The notes under the pieces are model-generated. The model was not told the origin of the DNA. It did no database searches and saw only the letters and a program-made list of their open reading frames with translations. This document shows, in pieces, positions 33,541 to 41,359 of a DNA stretch of 64,000 nt; position 1 is the stretch's first letter, and every line of letters starts with the position of its first letter. The DNA is from Stigmatella ashevillena (GTDB lineage Bacteria > Myxococcota > Myxococcia > Myxococcales > Myxococcaceae), in assembly GCF_028368975.1 (NCBI RefSeq), contig NZ_JAQNDM010000002.1:4210425-4274424 (forward strand), read 5' to 3'. The position numbers and the translations under genes are program-made.

Positions 33541-34745
33541 CCCACAAGGCCCATCGTGCAGCCCAGGCGGGACTCTTCCCCGTTGGCAACGTCGAGATTC
33601 CGGTCCTGCCGACCATCCACGCGACCACGGTCCTGTTTCCGGACACACGCGCCCTTGCGCCGCTCGATCGCGACTCGCTCAGCCGGTCTGGGGGCAGCCC
33701 CTACGACAACTTCTATTACGGCGGCGTGGGAACACCCACCACGGAGGCGTTCAGCAGGACCGTCGCCGGGCTGGAGGGAGGAACCCATGCGGTGCTGGCC
33801 CCTTCGGGGCAGAGCGCCCTGGTCGCCACCCTGTCCGCACTGCTCAAGCAGGGGGACCATGTCCTGATCGTCGATACGGTGACGTACACGACGCGCTGGT
33901 ACATCGACCAATGCCTCGCTCCCTCCGGTGTCACCGTCACGTACTACCCGCCGGAGGTCACCGACATCGGGCCGTACTTGCGGCCCAACACGCGCGTGGT
34001 GTTCATGGAGTCCCCTGGTTCGCTGACCTTCGAGGTCCAGGATGTGCCCGCCATCTGCCGGACGGCCCGGCACCACAAGGCCGTGACGGTGCTCGACAAC
34101 ACCTGGGCGGCCTCCCACTGCTTCGAGCCTTTTTCCCATGGCGCCGACATCTCGGTGCTCTCCCTGACCAAGTATCACGCGGCCCCGGCCGGCGTTTCGC
34201 TGGGAGCCGTGGTCACCCGGGATGAGGGGCTGCACGGGACGATCAAGAATCAGGCGGCCCTGCTGGGGCTTCATGTCTGCCCAGAGGCATGCTCGCGGGC
34301 AGCGCTCGCGCTGGCAACGCTCGAACTCCGGCTCCGCCATCAAGAGAAGACGGTACGGCACGTCCTGGAGGGGCTGGCCGGGCACCCCGCGCTTCATGCG
34401 CTGTTCCATCCCTCGTTGCCCGATGCCCTGGGCCATGAGCAGTGGCGGCGGGACTTCACTGGCACCAACAGCCTGCTGTCGCTCTCCTTTCAGGGACTCG
34501 ACCGGGCCACGGTGCTCGCACGGGTCGATCGCTTTCGCGTCATTCGGATCGGGTATGGGTGGGGTGGAAACCTCAGCCTGGTGACGGTCTTCGAGGCCAA
34601 CGAATGGCGGACCGTCTCGCGCACCCAGGCCCGTGGGACATGCCTGCGCATCTATCTCGGCCTGGAGGAACCCGCGGAACTCCTGGCGGACCTACGCCAA
34701 GCGCTCGAAGGGCCCACGCGCGATGCCCCCAGAACACACCCCTGA
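33537..34745 (+). CDS. Cys/Met-metabolism PLP-dependent enzyme (cystathionine lyase/synthase fold)
   Basis: A 402-residue enzyme of the trans-sulfuration family. YGGVGTPTTEAFSRTVAGLEG corresponds in order to the usual YxRxxNPT region (quoted part only), SGQSAL follows, Asp187 lies in VLDNTWA and the PLP Lys is Lys212 in SVLSLTKY. The usual GHSD motif after TKY is replaced by HAAPAG, and the Arg of YSR is absent, so the substrate and even the reaction (beta/gamma elimination or replacement) may differ from MetB/MetC. Overlaps both neighbours: 4 bases with the radical SAM gene and 23 with the exporter gene. A role in making a Met/Cys-derived amino acid or product is inference. Confidence 0.8.
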   Translation: MTHKAHRAAQAGLFPVGNVEIPVLPTIHATTVLFPDTRALAPLDRDSLSRSGGSPYDNFYYGGVGTPTTEAFSRTVAGLEGGTHAVLAPSGQSALVATLSALLKQGDHVLIVDTVTYTTRWYIDQCLAPSGVTVTYYPPEVTDIGPYLRPNTRVVFMESPGSLTFEVQDVPAICRTARHHKAVTVLDNTWAASHCFEPFSHGADISVLSLTKYHAAPAGVSLGAVVTRDEGLHGTIKNQAALLGLHVCPEACSRAALALATLELRLRHQEKTVRHVLEGLAGHPALHALFHPSLPDALGHEQWRRDFTGTNSLLSLSFQGLDRATVLARVDRFRVIRIGYGWGGNLSLVTVFEANEWRTVSRTQARGTCLRIYLGLEEPAELLADLRQALEGPTRDAPRTHP

Positions 34746-35745
34746 GCCGCAACGCCCTTCAAGCCTCTGGCCCCTCCTCTCGTTGGGACTGCTGGCAGCG
34801 GTCTTTTTCAGCCTGACGTTCGTGCTCAACCGGTCCATGAGTCTGGCCGGAGGGCACTGGGTCTGGAGCGCCAGCCTGCGCTACGCCGCGATGCTCCTGC
34901 TGCTCAGCGGCTATGTCTTCCTGCGGCGCGGTGGAGCATGGATGGCGGCCACCCTGCGCCTCTTCTTCCAGCGCCCAGGCTTCTGGCTCGTGGCGGGCAG
35001 CGTCGGATGTGGCGTCTTCTATGGCAGCGTCTGTTTCGCGGCGGGCCATGCACCGGGCTGGGTCATTGCCGTCACGTGGCAATCCACCTTGCTGGCTTCC
35101 CCTCTCGTGCTCCGGGCCTTTGGGCTGCGCGTTCCCTGGAGGGGAATGCTCTTCATCGCACTCGTCATGGCGGGCATCGTCCTCGTCAATCTGCAATCCT
35201 GGCGAGGAGGCATGTCGATGCAAGAGGTGCTGCTCGGGGTGCTGCCGGTCTTCGTCGCGGCCTTTGCCTACCCGATTGGAAACCAGATGCTGAATGCGGC
35301 TCGCAATGGCACGAGTTCCCGCATCGCGCCCATCACATCGCCTGTCCTGGGAGATGCAGCCTCTTGTGTGTTGTTGCTGGTGCTCGGCTCGGTTCCGTTC
35401 TGGGTGGGATTGCTCGCCGTGGTGCGCCCTCCAGCACCCACCTCTTCGCAAGTGCTCCAAACGCTCGTGGTGGCCCTGAGTTCCGGAGTCATCGCCACCA
35501 CGCTGTTCCTGCGTGCACGCAATGCGGCCCAGGATGCCTACAGCATCGCTGCCGTCGACGCGACGCAAGCGGGCGAAGTCATCTTCGCCCTCGCCGGTGA
35601 AGTCCTCCTGCTGGGCATGCCGCTGCCTGCCAGTGAAGCGCTCGTCGGGGTTTTCCTCGTCACTGGAGGAATCATCGGCTTCGCCGTCGGAACCCCCACG
35701 AAAAAGGACGAGCCCCTGCGTCCACGAAGGACCCGAAACCCGTGA
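34723..35745 (+). CDS. EmrE/EamA-type multidrug or metabolite exporter
   Basis: A 340-residue inner-membrane protein with ten helices in two related halves (DMT superfamily; the length and WQSTLLASPLVLRAFGLRVPWRG region fit the EmrE-type family PF13536). The start ATG 34723 lies inside the end of the PLP gene. As third gene of a coupled radical SAM-PLP operon it is a natural candidate to export the product or protect the producer. The last ~15 residues are charged (KKDEPLRPRR) and cytoplasmic. Confidence 0.8.
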   Translation: MPPEHTPEPQRPSSLWPLLSLGLLAAVFFSLTFVLNRSMSLAGGHWVWSASLRYAAMLLLLSGYVFLRRGGAWMAATLRLFFQRPGFWLVAGSVGCGVFYGSVCFAAGHAPGWVIAVTWQSTLLASPLVLRAFGLRVPWRGMLFIALVMAGIVLVNLQSWRGGMSMQEVLLGVLPVFVAAFAYPIGNQMLNAARNGTSSRIAPITSPVLGDAASCVLLLVLGSVPFWVGLLAVVRPPAPTSSQVLQTLVVALSSGVIATTLFLRARNAAQDAYSIAAVDATQAGEVIFALAGEVLLLGMPLPASEALVGVFLVTGGIIGFAVGTPTKKDEPLRPRRTRNP

Positions 35746-35799
35746 CGTGAGCAGGCTCTCGCGAGCGCAACAGGACATGCAGGAGAAACCTCCTCCTAC

Positions 35800-36673
35800 T
35801 CAGTCGAGGAAACGGCGTTCCCAGCTTCGCTGCTCCTGGTAGAGCCAGGGTTCCAGCACCCGTGCCAATTCGCGATAAGCAGGCAGCACCCGCCCCGTTT
35901 CGGTATCGCCTGCCTCAGGCCACTCACCCAGCGTGACAACAGCCCGCTCCCCCTCCACTTCCTGCACGTCGACGCCTGGCGTGCGGAGACGGGTTCTCAG
36001 GGCTGCCGCTCCACCCAGTGCGCCCAGCACTGGCTGGCCCAGAAACGTCAGCCAGTGCACGCCCCAGAGACGCGTGCCCAGCCTCCACCCAATGGACTCA
36101 TCAGGGACGTCGATGCCTGGGTAGCGAGAGCACTGCTTGATGACTTCTCTTTTGACGCCTACCAGATCGAGCCCCCCCGTTGAATGACAAGCCCACGTGC
36201 CCGGAGCAGAACGGCAGGGAGCCCGCCATGTCCAGTGCCAGCTCACGAACGCGCGCCGGACCCTGCTCTTCGAGGAACTCTGTTGGCAACCAGCCACTCA
36301 CCTCACTGACCGCGACCGGACTTGGAGCCCCAGAGAGATCGACAAGCTGCCGCCCGTGATACTCGAAGCGATACCGGTACTCTGCGGCACCTGCGTCAAA
36401 GAGACGGACGACGGCCCAGTCGTCGGCACGCATCTCTTGATGGATCAACTCCCAGCCTGATGCGTCGAGACTCTGAAACTCTCCTTCCGGGTCCACATAG
36501 CGTCCCAACGCAGACCCGCCTACGGCTCGCAGGTAGGCCTCCAACGCGCGCATCACCCCCGGTGCCACCGCCCTGTGAGAGTGCTGCATGTAAAAAGAGA
36601 AGCGGAGCCCCTCACGTGCCACCCATGGACCGCTTGCCGCATGGATCCGGATTCTTGGACAGTGCTCGCTCAA
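35800..36673 (-). pseudogene. type VI immunity-like protein (DUF3396), frameshifted at a G7 run
   Basis: Two frames together encode one DUF3396 protein of about 290 residues. Frame one (from TTG 36673, preceded by GAAGG) gives the N half up to GHVGLSFNGG. Frame two gives LDLVGVKREVIKQCSRYPG, LGTRLWGVHWLTFLGQPVL and the conserved end ARVLEPWLYQEQ. The break is at seven G on the minus strand (plus 36172-36178). Removing one G joins SFNGG to LDLVG exactly as in the family. DUF3396 proteins neutralise type VI-associated effectors; no toxin gene is adjacent. It may be a real mutation, a slippage-based switch or a base-calling error. Confidence 0.75.
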
Positions 36674-36803
36674 GGAGCTGCCTTCAGCGGAGTTGGACGC
36701 ATCTGCAGCATGAGTGTACTTCCCCTACCAACCCTGTTGCATGAAACACAAGAAAGACATGAAACGTTGAATTTCATGCCGTTGGGCGGACGATGTCACC
36801 GCT

Positions 36804-36823
36804 GCCGCGGCGGAAGCCGCGGC
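36804..36823 (-). terminator. GC hairpin downstream of the TPR gene
   Basis: GCCGCGGC (36804-36811), GGAA loop, GCCGCGGC (36816-36823), a perfect 8-bp stem lying 17 bases after the TPR gene's stop on the minus strand. No T-run follows, so termination is tentative. Confidence 0.3.
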
Positions 36824-36839
36824 GGGCAGAGACTGATCC

Positions 36840-37973
36840 CTAGATTTTGCGCAGGGCGTCCAGAAGGCTGGTGGCCTGGGCGTGAAGGGGGTGCTCCGGC
36901 GCCAGCCCTTGCACCACCTGTTGCGCCAGGGCGAGCGCCTCCGGAATGCGCTGCGCCTTGACGTAAGCCAGGACCAGGTTGAGCGACGTCTCGGGCATGG
37001 CAGGCTCGAGCCGCCGCGCCGTCTCCAGCAACTCGATGGCGCGGGGCTCATGCCGGTGGCCCTCCTTCAACAAGGACACGCCCAGGCGGGTGTAGGGCTC
37101 CCAGTGGTCCGGCGCGAACACGATCGCCTCCTCGTAGGCGCGGAAGACGCCGGGCATGTCCGGAGGCTGGAGGTCCTCGCACGCCTCGGCCTCCAAGAGC
37201 TTGAGGGGCAGGGAGCGCGTCCCCTGCTCCCAGCCCTCCCTCAGGAGCGTCAGGGCTTCACGGCCACGCTTGCGATTCAGGAGCATCGAGGCCTGGTGGA
37301 ACAGGGCCACCTCCGGCGCCGCGCCAACCTCCCCGGAGGGCTCCTGGCTGGCGCGCAGCGCCTCGCGCAGCAGTTGAGACGGGGGCACCTGCTTCAGCCC
37401 CGCTTCCAGAATGCCCCGCGCCAGACGCGCCTTGCCGTGCTGCGTCAGCAACTGGGCCAATGCCCAATAGGCCCGCGCGTCCTGGGCATCCAGCCTCAGC
37501 CCTTGAACGAACTGGTGCACCGCGGCCCGCGGACGCTTCTCCATCGCCAGCGCGAGTCCCAACTCGAAGCGAAAACCCGACTGCTTGGGCTTGAGCGCCA
37601 CGGCGTGCTCGTGCGCCTCGCGGGCCTCCACCGTCTTTCCCTGGGCCAGCAGGGCAATGCCCAGTCCATGCCACGCTTCGGCGGGAGGCGTGGGCTGGCG
37701 GATGAGCACCTGATAGTGCTCGCGGGCCCGCGAGAAGTCCTTGCGCTGGATGGCCGCGGCGGCGCGCAGCAGCGTCACTTCCCCCTGCGCGTCCTCGGAC
37801 TTCACGCGCGACAACAACTGCTCGGCCTGGTCCGCCCGGTCATCCACCAGGGCCACCTTGGCCAGGGCGAGCAGGGCCTCCTCATCCTCCGGGTTCTGAG
37901 CGAGCTGGTGCGCGGCGGACTCTCGGACTTCGTGAAGGCGGCCCTCCTCCAGCAACTGCCTCAAGACGTGCAT
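36840..37973 (-). CDS. tetratricopeptide-repeat protein
   Basis: A 377-residue soluble protein made almost wholly of TPR helices, at least eight units: examples are EALLALAKVALVDDRADQAEQLL, AEAWHGLGIALLAQGKTVEA and EPYTRLGVSLLKEGHRHEPRAI (partial quotes). No signal peptide or other domain. TPR proteins are scaffolds for protein-protein contacts. It is divergent from the 179-aa gene that opens the putative graspetide locus, sharing its 100-base upstream region, but a link between them is not shown. Confidence 0.8.
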   Translation of the reverse strand: MHVLRQLLEEGRLHEVRESAAHQLAQNPEDEEALLALAKVALVDDRADQAEQLLSRVKSEDAQGEVTLLRAAAAIQRKDFSRAREHYQVLIRQPTPPAEAWHGLGIALLAQGKTVEAREAHEHAVALKPKQSGFRFELGLALAMEKRPRAAVHQFVQGLRLDAQDARAYWALAQLLTQHGKARLARGILEAGLKQVPPSQLLREALRASQEPSGEVGAAPEVALFHQASMLLNRKRGREALTLLREGWEQGTRSLPLKLLEAEACEDLQPPDMPGVFRAYEEAIVFAPDHWEPYTRLGVSLLKEGHRHEPRAIELLETARRLEPAMPETSLNLVLAYVKAQRIPEALALAQQVVQGLAPEHPLHAQATSLLDALRKI

Positions 37974-38010
37974 TCTCTCGCTCCTTCACCCTGGAAAGAC
38001 TCTCCCGGGA

Positions 38011-38038
38011 TTGATTGTTTTCCTGGGCACTGTATGGT
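38011..38038 (+). promoter_or_regulatory. predicted promoter of the putative graspetide locus
   Basis: TTGATT (38011-38016), a 16-base spacer, TATGGT (38033-38038). Each hexamer matches four of six consensus positions. It lies 35 bases before the ATG of the 179-aa gene, in a locally A/T-rich stretch, and AAAGGAG precedes that ATG. Confidence 0.45.
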
Positions 38039-38073
38039 TCGGCTCTTAGCCGTTTTTCTAAAGGAGAAGAACC

Positions 38074-38613
38074 ATGTCGTCATCCATTGGGCCCTCCGGA
38101 AGCCGCCCTACCAGCACCCCGACGGCCGGTGTGCGGGGGGGGCCCCTGGCCACCCCTGTGCAGAGCACGGTCCCTGCCGCCACCACGCCCGTGGCGGGCA
38201 ACCCCCACCTGTCTGACTTTTCTCAGACGGACAGGCTGCGCACGCAGATTGACCAGCAGGCGCGCGCCAACCCCAGCTTCTACGGCACGCTCGTCGGCGG
38301 GGTGAATAGCTTGCTGCAACGGGGAGGGTTCGGCATCTCCCCCGCTTCCCAGCGCAGCGTCATGGAAAACCTGCAGGGCGTGAGCCAGGGCACCATGCCC
38401 CAGTCCACCGCCCACTTCCGTGAGTCGCAGACCTTCGCCCTGGACGCCCTCTCCAGCTACTCCCAGGGAAGGATCATCCAAGGGGAGATGGAGCGCTTCG
38501 GCGCGACGATCAACCTCATCGGGGGCGTCGGGATGTCGGCCGTCGAGGGCATTCGGAGCCTGTTCCGCTCGAGGCCGAGCACGCCCCCCTCCAATGGCGG
38601 AGGCGGCTGGTAG
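38074..38613 (+). CDS. 179-aa hypothetical protein preceding the ATP-grasp gene
   Basis: Not recognised. A strong ribosome site (AAGGAG, about 8 bases before the ATG). The first ~45 residues are Ser/Thr/Pro/Gly-rich and disordered; a helical middle follows (DRLRTQIDQQARANPSFYGTL partly quoted, MENLQGVSQG, FALDALSSYSQG); a weakly hydrophobic glycine-rich segment (INLIGGVGMSAVEGI) comes near 145-160; the tail is SNGGGGW. No signal peptide. It ends 60 bases before the ATP-grasp ligase gene and is probably co-transcribed with it. It could be a partner protein, a secreted substrate or unrelated. Confidence 0.6.
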   Translation: MSSSIGPSGSRPTSTPTAGVRGGPLATPVQSTVPAATTPVAGNPHLSDFSQTDRLRTQIDQQARANPSFYGTLVGGVNSLLQRGGFGISPASQRSVMENLQGVSQGTMPQSTAHFRESQTFALDALSSYSQGRIIQGEMERFGATINLIGGVGMSAVEGIRSLFRSRPSTPPSNGGGGW

Positions 38614-38673
38614 CTCGCGGCGCCCCCACCGCGCGGGGTGGCAGGAGACGGCCGGAAGAAGCAACATCGTCTC

Positions 38674-39630
38674 ATGACGCACCTCGCGCCCGCTCGTCCC
38701 GTGGTTCTCGTCGGTTCCCGCGGTGACGAGCACGTTTCGCGGCTTGCCCACCGGATGGAAGCGCTGGGCGTGGAAACCTTCGTGGTGGACACGCTCGCCT
38801 TCCCGGAGGAGACACGCCTGGCCCTGACGGAGGGCCTCGACGGCATCACCGTGAACGGGCAACCACTCGGAACGCCCGGAGCCGTCTACCTGCGCAGCAT
38901 CTACACCCACCCCCTCGCCTTTGGCGTGGATGCCCAGGAGGCGATGGACGAGGACTGGCGCACCACGCTGGTCGCCTTCCGCGAGAAGGCCACCCTGCTG
39001 AGAGGGCTCCTGGGCCGCTGGGAAGCGCTGGGCGTGCCGTTCTACAACCCCGAGTCCACGGCCTGGCGCCTCCAGAAGCCCCTTCAGCTCGCGCTGCTGG
39101 CACAGGCGGGGCTTCCCGTCCCGGAGACGCTCTGGACGAATGATCCCGAGGCGGTGCGCCGCTTCGCCGCCGGTCGGCGCGTGGCCTACAAGCCCGTGGG
39201 CGGCGGCGCGGCCACGCAGGAGTTGGGGCCCGAGGACCTCACCGATGACCGCCTCGCCGCGTTGGAGGCCGCTCCCGTCACCTTCCAGGCGTTGATGCCC
39301 GGCGAGGACGTGCGCGTCTACGTGCTCGACGGGGAGATCGTCGCCAGCCTGCGCATCCTCTCGCGGGCCATCGACTTCCGGCAGAACGAGGAGCGCGTTG
39401 AGTCCTTCGAGTTGCCCCCTGAGGTGGCCCAGCAATGTCTCCGGGCCCTGCAGGTGCTGGGGCTGCGTTGGACGGGGATGGACCTCAAGCGGGACGCCGA
39501 GGGAACTTTGCGCATCCTCGAGCTCAACGAGTCCCCCATGTTCCTCGGCTTCGATGCGAGGGCGGGCACGGACATCCTGGGACACCTCGCCCGGGGCCTC
39601 GCTCGCGCGGCCCGCACGCCTCGCTCCTGA
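38674..39630 (+). CDS. ATP-grasp ligase, graspetide (omega-ester peptide) synthetase type
   Basis: A 318-residue ATP-grasp enzyme. The N-terminal pre-grasp domain (GSRGDEHVSRLAHRMEALG, VDTLAFPEET, AVYLRSIYTHP) resembles MvdD-like peptide ligases, in which a D-x-H start, an FP motif and a YxR segment are typical. ATP-grasp landmarks are QKPLQ (Lys135), AYKPVGGG (Lys173), MPGEDVRVYVLDGE, GMDLKR and LELNESPMF (Glu283 and Asn285 for Mg). Such enzymes phosphorylate acidic side chains of a precursor peptide and close ester or amide rings. A 51-aa gene with a TTxxxxEE core lies 187 bases downstream. RimK-type glutamate ligases are the main alternative. Confidence 0.72.
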   Translation: MTHLAPARPVVLVGSRGDEHVSRLAHRMEALGVETFVVDTLAFPEETRLALTEGLDGITVNGQPLGTPGAVYLRSIYTHPLAFGVDAQEAMDEDWRTTLVAFREKATLLRGLLGRWEALGVPFYNPESTAWRLQKPLQLALLAQAGLPVPETLWTNDPEAVRRFAAGRRVAYKPVGGGAATQELGPEDLTDDRLAALEAAPVTFQALMPGEDVRVYVLDGEIVASLRILSRAIDFRQNEERVESFELPPEVAQQCLRALQVLGLRWTGMDLKRDAEGTLRILELNESPMFLGFDARAGTDILGHLARGLARAARTPRS

Positions 39631-39816
39631 GCAGGCAGGCACTCAAGGGCCCTGCTCCCGGCAGACCCTTCGAACGCTTTTCAAAAATATCGGGTTTTGC
39701 CTTGGCCCAGGGCCAGGCAGGACACACCTTGGGTTCAAGGGCGCGCTGTGGAAAAGAGTGCTGACCCTTATCTTCGTGGGATGGGCCCACGGGATTCTGC
39801 CTTCAGGGAGGTTGTC

Positions 39817-39972
39817 ATGAAGCGCGAGAATCAGGAGCAGAAGAACAAGCGGATCAAGGAATTGTTCGTGCAGGATCTCGCCCGCATCGAGGGCAAACAG
39901 GGTGTCGCGAGCACAGAGAATGCCTCGGGACCGTTCACCACATTCGCTCTGGCTGAAGAGTCGGGCGCGTAG
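39817..39972 (+). CDS. candidate graspetide precursor peptide (51 aa)
   Basis: A small gene with a very good ribosome site (GGGAGG, 5-base gap). The product starts with a charged helical leader (KRENQEQKNKRIKELFVQDL, then ARIEG) and ends with a core GPFTTFALAEESGA. TTFALAEE fits exactly the TTxxxxEE motif of plesiocin-type (group 2) graspetides, where the two Thr are esterified to the two Glu by an ATP-grasp enzyme to form nested rings. There is one core copy. The ATP-grasp gene lies just upstream on the same strand. A single-repeat match could occur by chance, but leader shape, size, ribosome site and ligase neighbour agree. Confidence 0.65.
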   Translation: MKRENQEQKNKRIKELFVQDLARIEGKQGVASTENASGPFTTFALAEESGA

Positions 39973-40017
39973 TCAAGGAAAGACATCCACGCTCGCGGTG
40001 TGAGCATGGGACAGACA

Positions 40018-40036
40018 CGGTGGGCAATCCCCACCG
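40018..40036 (+). terminator. hairpin after the precursor gene
   Basis: CGGTGGG (40018-40024), CAATC loop, CCCACCG (40030-40036), 46 bases after the precursor stop. Only scattered T residues follow, so it may be a terminator or an RNA-stabilising stem. Confidence 0.3.
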
Positions 40037-40171
40037 GTCTGCCTTGTCCCAATTCCTCCCAGAAACACCTCTCTTTGTGTAGAGTCCCAGCGCTTGGACA
40101 TCCAGGCCGGGCCGCTCGGCGGGGAGGGAGAGAGAAAGGTGGCGCCCCGTCTTCTCTACAGAGGGGGCACC

Positions 40172-41161
40172 GTGAACCGATGGGTCTGGGTCTTTGTAAG
40201 TCTCGTAGGCGTCGTGTCGGCGGCAGAGGTGGGAGAGAATGCGCCCGCCCCGGAAAACATCCGCCTCCACACGCTCGATGGCATCACGAAAAAAGCCGTG
40301 AACCAGCCCCCCGTGGCCCATGCGGGCGAGGACGCGTCCGTGTTCGAGCTGTCCTCTTTGGAGCTGGACGGCACGCTGTCCTCGGATCCCGACGGGGATG
40401 CGCTGACATACTTGTGGACACAGATCGATCACTCCTCCTTTGATCTGATCGGCGCCACGACCGCGAAGCCTGTCCTCCATGCACCGAGTGCAAGCTATGA
40501 TCAGCATATCGTGTATACGCTCACGGTGAGCGATGGTGAGTTCACCGCCTCGGACCAAGTGACTGTCGTTGTTCGAAACCACCCGGGCTCCCCCATCGCC
40601 ATCATCGCGGCTCCAGAACAGGGAGAAGTGTCGACGGGGCAACTGGTGACGCTGGACGGCAGCCCATCGACGGATCCGGATGGCGATCCGCTGACGTTCT
40701 CGTGGGTGCAGGTAGAAGGCCCAGAGGTGGAACTCACCGGAGCCAACACGGCCCAGATCACCTTCACGGCTCCCATGACTGGCACTCCCTTCACGCTGCT
40801 CCGCTTCAAGCTCACGGTGAGCGACGGTACAACCCTCAGCGCGGGGGCCCTCACGAGCATCACCGTGCGCCTGAACCGGCCGCCGATCATCAGCGCGGGC
40901 AATGACCTGTTCGTAGAGGAAGGCAGCACCGTCCTCGTGTATGGCTCAGGGTACGATCCGGAGGGAACACGGCTGACGTATCAGTGGACACAGACGGCAG
41001 GGCCTCCGGCGCAGATCAACCCCACCGGTCACCCACAGCCTTACATCTTCCTGCCAGAGGTCACAGAGACCACGGTGTTCACGTTCATGCTCACGGCGAG
41101 CGACGGTGTCCACACCGTCTCGGACTCAATGAACATCACGGTCAGGAACCGGGCTTTCTGA
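40172..41161 (+). CDS. secreted protein with three PKD-type repeats
   Basis: A 329-residue exported protein starting at GTG 40172 (AGAGGGGG just before it), which gives a signal peptide (WVWVFVSLVGVVSA). Three PKD/cadherin-like beta-sandwich repeats follow (about 43-133, 137-232, 236-328), each with a P-x-A-x-A/I-G or PxA start, LDGxxSxDPDGDxLTxxWTQ-like strand and an FxLTVSDG strand before a linker. No catalytic domain is present. PKD arrays usually act as spacers or adhesive modules on the surface. The gene is visibly less GC-rich than its neighbours. Confidence 0.75.
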   Translation: MNRWVWVFVSLVGVVSAAEVGENAPAPENIRLHTLDGITKKAVNQPPVAHAGEDASVFELSSLELDGTLSSDPDGDALTYLWTQIDHSSFDLIGATTAKPVLHAPSASYDQHIVYTLTVSDGEFTASDQVTVVVRNHPGSPIAIIAAPEQGEVSTGQLVTLDGSPSTDPDGDPLTFSWVQVEGPEVELTGANTAQITFTAPMTGTPFTLLRFKLTVSDGTTLSAGALTSITVRLNRPPIISAGNDLFVEEGSTVLVYGSGYDPEGTRLTYQWTQTAGPPAQINPTGHPQPYIFLPEVTETTVFTFMLTASDGVHTVSDSMNITVRNRAF

Positions 41162-41359
41162 CCCGAGGCCAAGGCGGGGGTTGCTCAGACGGTGGACGAG
41201 CGCTCCCCGGTGTCTTCCTCGGCCCGAGTGACCCACGGAGGAAATCGAGCGAGAGGAGAGAACCTTTCCCCTCCTGCCTCGAAACATTTCCCGAGCACTC
41301 CCGAGAATCAAGACACGACCCTCCGCGCCGCGTGCCTTCGTCCACGGGAAGCCCTCTCT

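Noticed and set aside
41192-41359. Extended N terminus of the cysteine-protease candidate from GTG 41192
   Set aside because: The added residues have no fold or signal features and no good ribosome site; ATG 41360 starts just before the conserved part.
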